DNA of 5,875 bases from positions 1 through 5,875 of the forward strand of contig CANOGI010000149.1 in the NCBI GenBank assembly GCA_947565475.1. The letters run 5' to 3'. This DNA comes from an uncultured Eubacteriaceae bacterium. Its GTDB lineage: Bacteria > Bacillota > Clostridia > Lachnospirales > CAG-274. Shown here one piece after another: positions 1 through 4,799 of this stretch. The notes below the pieces were generated by a model. That model saw only the letters and a program-made list of their open reading frames with translations. It had not been told where the DNA came from and did not search any database. Position 1 is the first letter of the stretch. Every line of letters starts with the position of its first letter. The translations under genes and the position numbers were made by a program.

Positions 1-1
1 T

Positions 2-349
2 CAATTAATCAAGGCTATGAAAGAAGCTGAAGCATATCACGGACCATCATTGATTATCGCTTATTCTCCATGTATTAATCATGGTATTAATATGATGAAT
101 TCTCAGCTTGAGGCTAAAAAAGCTGTTGAATGTGGTTATTGGCAGTTATACAGATATAATCCTGAAACAGAAGAGTTTTCATTAGATTCAAAAGAGCCTA
201 CAGGCGATTTTAAAGAATTTATTCAAGGTGAAGTTCGTTATACATCTCTTAAGAGAGCGTTCCCAGAAACGGCTGATGAGTTGTTTGATAAATGTGCAGA
301 AGACGCTAAGAGAAGACTTGAGGGTTATAAAAAATTAGCTGGCAAGTAA
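2..349 (+). CDS. nifJ: Pyruvate:ferredoxin oxidoreductase, C-terminal end (5' truncated by window)
   Basis: The frame is open from base 2 and ends at TAA 347-349, giving the last 115 residues of a protein that is usually about 1,170-1,200 residues long. The fragment starts inside the C-terminal thiamin diphosphate-binding domain. Its segment AYSPCINHGI (Cys at fragment residue 24) matches the conserved late cysteine of PFOR, which in the Desulfovibrio africanus enzyme is a ligand of the 4Fe-4S cluster closest to the thiamin cofactor. The stretch after it, with ECGYWQLYRYNP and the charged C-terminal helix, is also typical. The cytoplasmic enzyme decarboxylates pyruvate to acetyl-CoA and CO2 and reduces ferredoxin. 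An ATG at 17 is internal and not the real start. The gene is the only one on the + strand and is followed by its own terminator. Related 2-oxoacid oxidoreductases cannot be fully excluded from the end alone. Confidence 0.93.
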   Translation, partial: QLIKAMKEAEAYHGPSLIIAYSPCINHGINMMNSQLEAKKAVECGYWQLYRYNPETEEFSLDSKEPTGDFKEFIQGEVRYTSLKRAFPETADELFDKCAEDAKRRLEGYKKLAGK

Positions 350-391
350 TAAACTAAAAATATAAATTATTTTTTATATTTTATAATTCAT

Positions 392-440
392 AAACAAATG
401 GGGAGCTATTATTTTAGCTTCCTATTTGTTTTTTGTTTGT
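392..440 (+). terminator. Intrinsic terminator of nifJ
   Basis: The arms 393-407 and 416-430 pair over 15 bp. Two positions are G-U pairs in the + strand RNA, and the loop has 8 nt (408-415). A T-rich tract follows directly (431-440). Base 392 can also pair with 431. The wobbles are valid only in + strand RNA, which agrees with the direction of nifJ. The hairpin lies about 43 bases after the stop codon. Confidence 0.9.
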
Positions 441-518
441 ACGTAAAATAAGGAGTATATATTTTTCTGAAATAAAAATTGAATAACATAAGTTCGACAA
501 AAATTTATAGTTAATATA

Positions 519-700
519 GAGCCTTTTTCTATCGCAAAAAGGTTCCAAACCTTCAAAAATGCTCTTTAAGCATAAAAACCTTGAGGCTCTGCCTCATAGG
601 CACTAACTTAAAAGATTAAAACCGTAGAATGCTGTGCCACACCCGGAGGGCTTTTAAAAAAGCTTAACCTAAACTTTATAATGCAAAACTTTCGCTTTGC
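519..700. repeat. Palindrome-rich segment, possibly a dispersed intergenic repeat
   Basis: Six consecutive hairpins lie within about 180 bp. The best are GAGCCTTTTT/AAAAAGGTTC (10 bp with one G-T pair, 7-nt loop, 519-545) and TGAGGC TCT GCCTCA (582-596). The second is lengthened by CCT/AGG with one bulged base. GGCAC/GTGCC (599-603, 634-638) could close a larger loop. No second copy exists in this window, so the reading as a multicopy repeat is inference from hairpin density, the change in base composition and the position between convergent genes. Confidence 0.4.
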
Positions 701-813
701 CGAATCTCGAAAAACTGCGTTTTACTGTTATTTTTCATCGAACTCACGTTATAGTAAATAAAATGACTTTTATAGTGAAAAAACTTAAAAAGAAGTAAAA
801 AACTTATTTTACT

Positions 814-856
814 CAAAAGTCTGCAAAGTGCTTCGCAATTCGCTGACCGACTTTTG
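814..856. repeat. Two-tier inverted repeat downstream of rubrerythrin
   Basis: Outer arms CAAAAGTC (814-821) and GACTTTTG (849-856) are perfect complements. Inside them AAGTGC (826-831) and GCAATT (835-840) pair around a 3-nt loop with one wobble. Directly beside it is the palindrome CCGC-AA-GCGG (857-866). Neither strand has a clean T tract directly after the outer stem, so this is not a standard intrinsic terminator. It lies 58-110 bases past the rubrerythrin stop codon and could still protect that mRNA's 3' end. Confidence 0.5.
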
Positions 857-924
857 CCGCAAGCGGACGTAAAATATTTTTTTACCGTTATTCAAGTTCT
901 TTCACTATAGATGACAGTATTTAC

Positions 925-1461
925 TTAATAATTTTCGGCTTTAACCTGGAAGTAAGCTTGAGGGTGAGCACATACAGGACAAACCTGCGGCGCTTTTTTC
1001 CCTACGCATATATGCCCGCAGTTAGCACATTCCCAAATAACGTCCCCGTCTTTTGAGAAAACAAGACCCTCGTCAAGATTAGCGATAAGCTTTCTGTATC
1101 GCCTCTCGTGCTCCATCTCTATCGCCGCCACGCCGTCAAAAAGTCTGGCTATCTCATCAAATCCCTCTTCTCTTGCCACCTCAGCAAAATTTTTATACAT
1201 ATCGGTCCATTCAAAATTCTCACCCTCGGCGGCGCTTTTGAGGTTGTCAAGAGTGGAACCCAAGCCGTTTAAAGCCTTAAACCACATTTTCGCGTGTTCT
1301 TTCTCATTCTCGGCGGTTTCCTCAAAAATTTTCGCTATCTGTACATAACCATCCTTTTTAGCCTTTGAGGCAAAATAAGTATATTTGCACCTCGCTTGAG
1401 ACTCTCCGGCGAAAGCCGTTCTTAAATTTTCCTCTGTTCTTGTTCCTTTTAAATCTGCCAT
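925..1461 (-). CDS. rbr: Rubrerythrin (peroxide-reducing diiron protein)
   Basis: This 178-residue protein has the classical two-domain layout. The N-terminal four-helix bundle carries the diiron ligands: Glu20 in FAGESQAR, Glu53 and His56 in ENEKEH, Glu81 and Glu84 in GENFE, and Glu115 and His118 in IEMEH. The C-terminal rubredoxin-like domain has a Fe(Cys)4 site formed by Cys145, Cys148, Cys161 and Cys164 (CANC and CPVC). The family reduces hydrogen peroxide to water in the cytoplasm of anaerobes with electrons from rubredoxin or NADH-linked reductases. Assignment of individual ligands is by alignment from memory with the D. vulgaris protein. The start is supported by AAAGGAG about ten bases upstream. 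The gene appears monocistronic: rpmA upstream ends in a strong terminator and nifJ downstream is convergent. Confidence 0.96.
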   Translation of the reverse strand: MADLKGTRTEENLRTAFAGESQARCKYTYFASKAKKDGYVQIAKIFEETAENEKEHAKMWFKALNGLGSTLDNLKSAAEGENFEWTDMYKNFAEVAREEGFDEIARLFDGVAAIEMEHERRYRKLIANLDEGLVFSKDGDVIWECANCGHICVGKKAPQVCPVCAHPQAYFQVKAENY

Positions 1462-1488
1462 TGTAAAACAACTCCTTTATAATATTAT

Positions 1489-1528
1489 TTTATAGCAATC
1501 TCATTATAAATAAAAACAACTCTGTCAA
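1489..1528 (-). promoter_or_regulatory. Candidate rubrerythrin promoter
   Basis: On the - strand a perfect TTGACA (1523-1528) is followed after only 14 nt by TATAAT (1503-1508). A second possible -10, TATAAA (1489-1494), sits 19 nt after TTGTTT (1514-1519). Neither pair has ideal spacing, so the region is very likely the promoter but the exact elements are uncertain. The ribosome-binding site follows at 1471-1477. Confidence 0.45.
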
Positions 1529-1559
1529 ATTTAATTGAAATCACTGTAATTCATATAGT

Positions 1560-1651
1560 TATAGTCAACCCACTTGAAAAAAGCGAAAAAAGACAGTATA
1601 AAAATGATTTTTGTCTTGTGAGGTTGTTAATTCTCAAGCTTATTGACTATA
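1560..1651. repeat. Nested inverted repeat upstream of rubrerythrin
   Basis: Three pairs of arms nest inside one another: TATAGTCAA/TTGACTATA (1560-1568, 1643-1651), CTTGA/TCAAG (1573-1577, 1634-1638) and AAGACA/TGTCTT (1590-1595, 1612-1617). An A5/T5 pairing is also possible in the innermost part. It lies just upstream of the rubrerythrin promoter region and holds no reading frame. It could be a small terminal-inverted-repeat element or a regulatory fold. No second copy is present in the window. Confidence 0.5.
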
Positions 1652-1736
1652 TAACCCTTGCTCAATACAGCCGGATAATAATACGGCACATTAACCAACA
1701 GTTATATATTTAACAAAAATATATAAAATTATAACA
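1652..1736. other. AT-rich spacer without recognised function
   Basis: This short stretch separates the nested inverted repeat from the dispersed element. GTTATA (1700-1705) and TATAAC (1731-1736) are complementary and enclose an AT-only sequence. I see no gene or promoter here. Confidence 0.4.
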
Positions 1737-1866
1737 ATATAACAAAAATTCTTGTAACCAGCGGCGAAAGCATTCTCCTTTGTATTCAGAATGAGCCCGC
1801 GCTCCCAGTGAATACAAGAGTAAGTTCCCCCGCTTAAAAATCAAAAGACTTCCTCCGTCGGTTAAA
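1737..1866 (-). repeat. Dispersed structured element, copy A (diverged)
   Basis: This is about 130 bp and aligns end to end with 3149-3279. Long identical blocks are ATATAACAAAAATTCT, ATTCTCCTTTGTATTCA and a 22-nt block from AGTAAGTTCCCCC onwards. On the - strand the ends TAACCGACGG (1854-1863) and CCGCTGGTTA (1755-1764) form a closing stem with one G-U and one A-C. Inside is a hairpin whose 3' arm is conserved while its 5' arm carries four C-to-T changes relative to copy B; these turn G-C into G-U pairs. A second hairpin has the perfect stem TTGTATTC/GAATACAA and an apical GAGC-GCGG-GCTC. It lies just past the rpmA terminator. Nature unknown: structured RNA, or a MITE-like remnant. Confidence 0.7.
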
Positions 1867-1877
1867 ATATCAAGACA

Positions 1878-1937
1878 AATATATAAAAAAGCCGGTCAAG
1901 CAGGAGATATCCAGCTTAACCGGCTTTTTTATATATT
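1878..1937 (-). terminator. Very long intrinsic terminator of the rplU-prp-rpmA operon
   Basis: Arms 1878-1901 and 1914-1937 pair over 24 bp, with a single G-U in - strand RNA. After one A-A mismatch the loop closes further with GGA/TCC and a tetraloop. The GC core (GCCGG) is flanked by A6 and T6, so the structure is a good terminator on the - strand and nearly symmetrical on the + strand. Its first bases overlap the rpmA stop codon (1936-1938). Confidence 0.93.
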
Positions 1938-2220
1938 ACTCAGCAACAGGATAAACAGAAAGCTGTTTTTTGTCCCTGCCCTTTCTCTCATATTTAACAA
2001 CACCGTCAATCAACGCGAATAAAGTATCGTTTCCACCGATACCAACATTGTTGCCCGGGTGAATTTTAGTACCTCTTTGAGTATAAAGAATGTTTCCCGC
2101 TTTAGCGAACTGTCCGTCGGCTCTTTTCGGTCCAAGTCTTTTAGACTCTGAGTCACGTCCATTTTTAGTAGAACCAACACCTTTTTTATGAGCGAAAAAC
2201 TGAAGATTCATTTTAAGCAT
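1936..2220 (-). CDS. rpmA: 50S ribosomal protein bL27 with cleavable N-terminal extension
   Basis: The protein has 94 residues and is clear along its length (STKNGRDSESKRLGPKRADG, ILYTQRGTKIHPG, DTLFALIDG). bL27 sits near the peptidyl transferase centre of the 50S subunit. The first nine residues, MLKMNLQFF, precede AHKKG, which is where mature bL27 of other bacteria begins. In Staphylococcus aureus this type of extension is removed after LQFF by the protease Prp, encoded here by the preceding gene. I chose ATG 2220 because a strong GGGAGGTG lies 7 nt upstream. An in-frame ATG at 2241 would add seven residues, overlap prp and leave that ribosome-binding site inside the coding region. It is the last gene of the operon; its stop codon touches the terminator stem. 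Confidence 0.97.
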   Translation of the reverse strand: MLKMNLQFFAHKKGVGSTKNGRDSESKRLGPKRADGQFAKAGNILYTQRGTKIHPGNNVGIGGNDTLFALIDGVVKYERKGRDKKQLSVYPVAE

Positions 2221-2224
2221 AAAC

Positions 2225-2545
2225 CTACACCTCCCTGTCAATAATTTTAATATCCCTGGAATATTGAGCCTCTATACCCGATAAACCAAGTAAAAGACAA
2301 TTAAAAATCAAATCAACATCGTGATTATGAGCTCCGTTTTTTATCTCTTTTATCTCAATTTCGAGAAAACCTCCGCCCTCGTCAGCATCAAAAGAAAAAT
2401 CCGCCGACGTAAAAGCCTCTATACAGTTCACACAATTAAGAGTAAGAGCTGACACAGCGGAACACACAATACTATCGCCGTGGTCATTAACACGAAATCC
2501 ATAAACCTCATTATTTTTATTGCGAAAAACCTTAACTTTAATCAT
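2225..2545 (-). CDS. prp: Ribosomal-processing cysteine protease Prp (YsxB family)
   Basis: The protein has 106 residues, normal for the family, and lies between rplU and rpmA as in other Firmicutes. Prp cleaves the N-terminal extension from bL27, an essential step in Staphylococcus aureus. The likely catalytic residues are His22 (GFRVNDH) and Cys28 (DSIVCSAVSAL). The C-terminal half has the family features FNCLLLGLSGIEAQY. The loop between His and Cys is short: five residues here against about eleven in the GHA...DIVC form I know from S. aureus. Both residues are kept, so I expect activity. The ATG at 2545 has no recognisable ribosome-binding site; the upstream 42 nt are almost only A and T. 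This suggests low translation compared with its ribosomal protein neighbours. rpmA begins 4 nt after its stop. Confidence 0.9.
   Translation of the reverse strand: MIKVKVFRNKNNEVYGFRVNDHGDSIVCSAVSALTLNCVNCIEAFTSADFSFDADEGGGFLEIEIKEIKNGAHNHDVDLIFNCLLLGLSGIEAQYSRDIKIIDREV
2228..2235 (-). promoter_or_regulatory. Ribosome-binding site that fixes the rpmA start
   Basis: The - strand GGGAGGTG, 7 nt before ATG 2220, is the strongest Shine-Dalgarno sequence near this gene. It lies inside the last codons of prp, whose stop codon (2225-2227) is only 4 nt from the rpmA start. Translation of the two genes may therefore be coupled. Confidence 0.85.
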
Positions 2546-2552
2546 ATACTTT

Positions 2553-2578
2553 TTATTATATTAAATTATTATATTAAA
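2553..2578. repeat. Perfect 13-bp tandem direct repeat in the rplU-prp gap
   Basis: The unit TTATTATATTAAA occurs twice in a row (2553-2565 and 2566-2578). It fills more than half of the 42-nt gap and leaves prp without a Shine-Dalgarno sequence. The pattern suggests a local slippage duplication. Confidence 0.85.
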
Positions 2579-2587
2579 AAATAAAAA

Positions 2588-2899
2588 TCAACCGTTAATT
2601 TTTTCAATTTTAAGTTCGGTAAAAGGTTGTCTGTGACCTTTTTTCTTGTGGAAAGTTTTCTTAGGCTTGTATTTGTAAACAATAACTTTTTTAGCTTTGC
2701 CGTCGCCGATAACAGAAGCCTCAACACTCGCGCCGTCAACTTTAGGAGCGCCTATTTTAAAATCATCGCCATTTCCCACAGCTAAAACATTGTCAAAAAC
2801 ATATTTGCTCTCAGCTGCGGCTTTAAGTTTCTCAACTCTGATAACATCGCCCTCGCAAACCTTATACTGCTTTCCGCCTGTTTCAATAATCGCGTACAT
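2588..2899 (-). CDS. rplU: 50S ribosomal protein bL21
   Basis: The protein has 103 residues, the usual length. It begins MYAIIETGGKQYKV, contains GAPKVDGASVEA, and ends with the basic KKTFHKKKGHRQPFTELKI segment that binds 23S rRNA domains in the large subunit. AAGGAGGTG is placed 6 nt before ATG 2899. It is the first gene of the rplU-prp-rpmA operon, behind a near-consensus promoter and a structured leader. The 42-nt gap to prp contains a tandem repeat. Confidence 0.98.
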   Translation of the reverse strand: MYAIIETGGKQYKVCEGDVIRVEKLKAAAESKYVFDNVLAVGNGDDFKIGAPKVDGASVEASVIGDGKAKKVIVYKYKPKKTFHKKKGHRQPFTELKIEKING

Positions 2900-2988
2900 A
2901 AGTACACCTCCTTAAAATGAGAACTCGCCGGATTCGGAAGCACAGCGGCAAACGCTGTACATTTTAATACCTCTCCGCGCGGCTAAAC
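2900..2988 (-). promoter_or_regulatory. Structured rplU mRNA leader (candidate bL21 leader)
   Basis: The expected 5' UTR is about 90 nt. On the - strand TTAAAATG (2960-2967) and CATTTTAA (2912-2919) are perfect complements, and the second arm runs straight into the AAGGAGG that serves rplU. Enclosed are a stable hairpin ACAGCG/CGCTGT (2953-2958, 2942-2947, 5-nt loop) and a smaller one around CCG-AATC-CGG. A leader of this size before rplU is known in Firmicutes (Rfam L21 leader). I infer possible autoregulation by bL21 or a related protein, but membership of that family is untested. Confidence 0.65.
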
Positions 2989-2994
2989 AAACAC

Positions 2995-3023
2995 ATTCTA
3001 ACACATAAAAAAAAACATGTCAA
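2995..3023 (-). promoter_or_regulatory. Sigma-A promoter of rplU-prp-rpmA
   Basis: Perfect -35 TTGACA (3018-3023), 17-nt spacer and -10 TAGAAT (2995-3000), preceded by TGT, which gives an extended -10. Transcription should begin near 2988. This is the best promoter in the window and fits a highly expressed ribosomal operon. Confidence 0.9.
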
Positions 3024-3075
3024 CACATTTTTAATATTTTTCCAAACTCACTCCACAAATCCGCTTATAACATAC

Positions 3076-3103
3076 GACTGATAACTCCGCTTTTTTATCA
3101 GTC
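3076..3103. repeat. Perfect 9-bp inverted repeat between cheC and rplU
   Basis: GACTGATAA (3076-3084) and TTATCAGTC (3095-3103) pair around a 10-nt loop. On the - strand the hairpin is not followed by a T tract. It lies upstream of the rplU promoter and 3' of the dispersed element, so it could be a weak terminator or mRNA end for cheC transcripts. Its function is not evident. Confidence 0.5.
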
Positions 3104-3148
3104 AAAAATTTATACTCCCATTTAACATTCAAGACTACTCGAATTTTT

Positions 3149-3279
3149 ATATAACAAAAATTCTCGTAACCGACAGGCGAAAATATTCTCCTTTGTATTC
3201 ATAGTGAGCTTACACTCACCCTAAATACAATAGTAAGTTCCCCCGCTTAAAAAGCGGGGAACTTACTCTGTCAGTTAAA
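3149..3279 (-). repeat. Dispersed structured element, copy B (well-preserved)
   Basis: This is 131 bp and homologous to 1737-1866. On the - strand it folds as TAACTGACAG (3268-3277) pairing with CTGTCGGTTA (3167-3176), one G-U. The stem encloses a hairpin of 16 bp with a single bulge (3232-3248, 3252-3267, 3-nt loop) and a second hairpin, TTGTATTT/GAATACAA (3193-3200, 3223-3230), with apical stem GTGAG/CTCAC (3204-3208, 3215-3219) and a GUAA-like loop. All three wobble positions in these stems pair only on the - strand. Its 5' end contains the TAA stop of cheC, so it would form the 3' UTR of that mRNA. The tail can also pair as GAATTTTT/AAAAATTC (3141-3148, 3156-3163). Confidence 0.75.
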
Positions 3280-3859
3280 TCTCACCGAAATCAGGAATCA
3301 AAATAAAAAATCCAAACATATTGTATGTATTGTCTTTCAGAGTCGACTTTATAAGTAAAACCGAGTCGGCAACCTTAGCGAATTCAGTCGCCGGAACACT
3401 GAGCACGGCCCCCGCCATATCAATAGCTAAATAAGGAACTGACTTCGTTATATTAAATTTAAGAAGACTTGACATACTCATAAGATATGAGCTTGTAAGA
3501 ATATTTCCTATTTCCGTAATAACAGACAGTTCCATCTCACCAAAATCGTAAAGGCTTCTGTTTTTTTTGTTTAAAAGCCTGTTAGTAAGAGTACAAGCCG
3601 AATTCTCATCCATAACATACATCATGGTTCCCTTAATGTCGCCGTAAATCTTAACAAAAACACTTGCGACAACTTTGTCCGCTCCGTTTAAAATATCGGG
3701 CAAATCTTTAAATTCGGGGGTTGTAACCTCCGGCACAGTCATCGTGATTTTATCTTTGAGAAGACTGGCGAGGCTTCCCGCCGCCGTTCCCGATCCAATA
3801 TTAGCGATTTCCTTGAGCGTGTCAGCGTCAATCTGATTAAATCCCCAACTATTGCTCAT
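3275..3859 (-). CDS. cheC: CheC-type CheY-P phosphatase
   Basis: This protein of 194 residues belongs to the CheC/CheX/FliY phosphatase family. Two copies of the E-x-x-N active-site motif are visible: Glu17/Asn20 in LKEIANIGSGTAAGSL and Glu116/Asn119 in ITEIGNILTSSYL. This two-site layout and the length fit CheC (about 200 residues), not CheX, which has one site. CheC removes phosphate from CheY-P and in Bacillus works with the receptor deamidase CheD. No cheD or other chemotaxis gene is next to it here. AAAGGAG lies 11 nt before ATG 3859, somewhat far. The stop codon is the first part of a dispersed structured element. There is no strong terminator with a T tract after it. A FliY or other CheC-like role is possible. 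Confidence 0.85.
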   Translation of the reverse strand: MSNSWGFNQIDADTLKEIANIGSGTAAGSLASLLKDKITMTVPEVTTPEFKDLPDILNGADKVVASVFVKIYGDIKGTMMYVMDENSACTLTNRLLNKKNRSLYDFGEMELSVITEIGNILTSSYLMSMSSLLKFNITKSVPYLAIDMAGAVLSVPATEFAKVADSVLLIKSTLKDNTYNMFGFFILIPDFGEI

Positions 3860-4313
3860 ATCCCTACCAACTCCTTTAGTTAAACGTAAAACAACCCGTG
3901 TTCACACAAAATCTCAAATCCATTAAACCATAATTTTTCCCAAATATTTCTCACAAGTCAAAAACTATTCGCGTTTTTATATCATAATCATAGTCAGTAA
4001 AAAAACGTCCATAACCATACCGCGTATAAAACTTATTATTACGCTGATTATATTATATATTATCATCAATCAATCAATTTTGTCAAATATATTTTCGGAA
4101 TACTTTTCTTAAAATACATTTCTTAAAACAACCAATATATACAAGTTAAACAATTACATTGCCCTTAAATAAAAAAAATTCAAATAAAAAACACTTAATC
4201 GTCAATCTCTTTCACAGCTCGCCGAAACAATTTTATATATTTTGCCCATAAAAACAAATTTTTAAAAATCCCCTGATAAAAATTTATCAAAAATAACAAA
4301 TAATAAGCGTTTC
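3860..4313. other. AT-rich gap between rlmH and cheC
   Basis: These 454 bases hold no convincing gene. They contain the probable cheC promoter (4059-4086), a run of ATCA-type repeats within its spacer (4062-4077), CGTTTTT/AAAAACG arms (3972-3978, 4001-4007) in the likely cheC leader, and TGATAAA-AA-TTTATCA (4274-4289) just past the rlmH stop codon. The last has no T tract directly after it on the - strand and is at best a weak terminator for rlmH. Nothing else stands out. Confidence 0.6.
4059..4086 (-). promoter_or_regulatory. Candidate cheC promoter with a long leader
   Basis: Perfect -35 TTGACA (4081-4086) is followed after 16 nt by GATAAT (4059-4064), with more AT-rich -10-like hexamers just beyond. 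Transcription from here would give a leader of about 190 nt before cheC. I recognise no known riboswitch in it. A closer but weaker TTGACT lies near 3955-3960 without a good -10. Confidence 0.55.
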
Positions 4314-4790
4314 TCACTTATGATACGGTTCGTTATTAATAATTCTGTGAGCCCTGTAAATTTGCTCAAGAAGAATCACTCTCATAAGCTGATGGGGAAA
4401 TGTCATATCCGAAAAAGAAAGCCTTAAATTCGCTCTTTTTATAACAGAGTCTGAAAGGCCAAGAGACCCTCCGATAACAAAAGAGACCCCGTTAATTCCC
4501 GAAACCATAGATTTTCTCAAAAACTCAGCAAAACTTTCGCTTGAGAACTTTTCCCCTTTTAAATCAAGAGCGATAATAAAATTAGTCTTTACAGCGTTTA
4601 AAATCCTCTCCCCCTCTTTATCCTTTACAATTCGCCTTTGGGCTTCCGAAAGGCTTTCGGGGGTTTTCTCATCAGAAACCTCAATGATGTTAAGATTGAC
4701 ATATTTGGAAAGACGTTTGGAATACTCTGATATGGCGTCTTTAAAAAATCTTTCTTTTATTTTTCCAACACAAATAATATCTGTTCTCAT
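4314..4790 (-). CDS. rlmH: 23S rRNA (pseudouridine1915-N3)-methyltransferase RlmH
   Basis: The protein has 158 residues, the normal length for this SPOUT-class methyltransferase. It uses S-adenosylmethionine to methylate N3 of pseudouridine 1915 in helix 69 of 23S rRNA on assembled ribosomes. The SAM-binding trefoil-knot loop is visible as FVIGGSLGLSDSV (residues 104-116), followed by SFSDMTFPHQLMRVILLEQ. The end YRAHRIINNEPYHK is diagnostic. The start ATG is 9 nt after the walJ stop codon, and the only Shine-Dalgarno-like sequence, AAGG, overlaps that stop. Translation is therefore probably coupled to walJ. This pairing of genes is common in Firmicutes. Confidence 0.97.
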   Translation of the reverse strand: MRTDIICVGKIKERFFKDAISEYSKRLSKYVNLNIIEVSDEKTPESLSEAQRRIVKDKEGERILNAVKTNFIIALDLKGEKFSSESFAEFLRKSMVSGINGVSFVIGGSLGLSDSVIKRANLRLSFSDMTFPHQLMRVILLEQIYRAHRIINNEPYHK

Positions 4791-4799
4791 AATATTGCC

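Larger units (their letters stand above)
441..924. other. Non-coding gap between convergent genes, rich in hairpins
   Basis: No credible reading frame was found in the gap between the nifJ terminator and the rubrerythrin stop codon. It holds a series of short inverted repeats: 519-528/536-545, 559-563/569-573, 582-587/591-596 (extended by 579-581/598-600), GGCAC 599-603 with GTGCC 634-638, 650-655/658-663, 683-687/696-700, 814-821/849-856, and 857-860/863-866. Segment 560-720 is visibly richer in G and C than its AT-rich flanks. I found no intrinsic terminator with a clear T tract for rubrerythrin. The AT stem around 867-888 is the nearest candidate and is weak. Confidence 0.6.

Noticed and set aside
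1471..1496. PerR-type operator before rubrerythrin
   Set aside because: One half-site (ATTATAA) is present, but the other half does not match the 7-1-7 palindrome. In such AT-rich DNA this is expected by chance.
2221..2241. Upstream in-frame ATG for rpmA at 2241 (seven extra residues)
   Set aside because: It overlaps prp, lacks a ribosome-binding site at the right distance, and the family start MLKMNLQFFA fits ATG 2220 behind GGGAGGTG.
2697..2915. Open frame of 72 codons on the + strand
   Set aside because: It lies antisense to rplU and the translation has no family resemblance.
3232..3267. Large hairpin of copy B as intrinsic terminator of cheC
   Set aside because: The stem is strong, but the bases after it on the - strand (ATTGTATTTAGGG) do not form a proper T tract, and the same hairpin occurs in copy A, which does not follow a gene directly.
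1737..3279. CRISPR array made of the repeated blocks
   Set aside because: Only two copies exist, 1.4 kb apart, about 130 bp long, without regular spacers or cas genes.
3860..4052. Riboswitch (for example c-di-GMP type) in the cheC leader
   Set aside because: The leader is long, but I cannot find conserved riboswitch motifs or a stable multi-stem fold in it.
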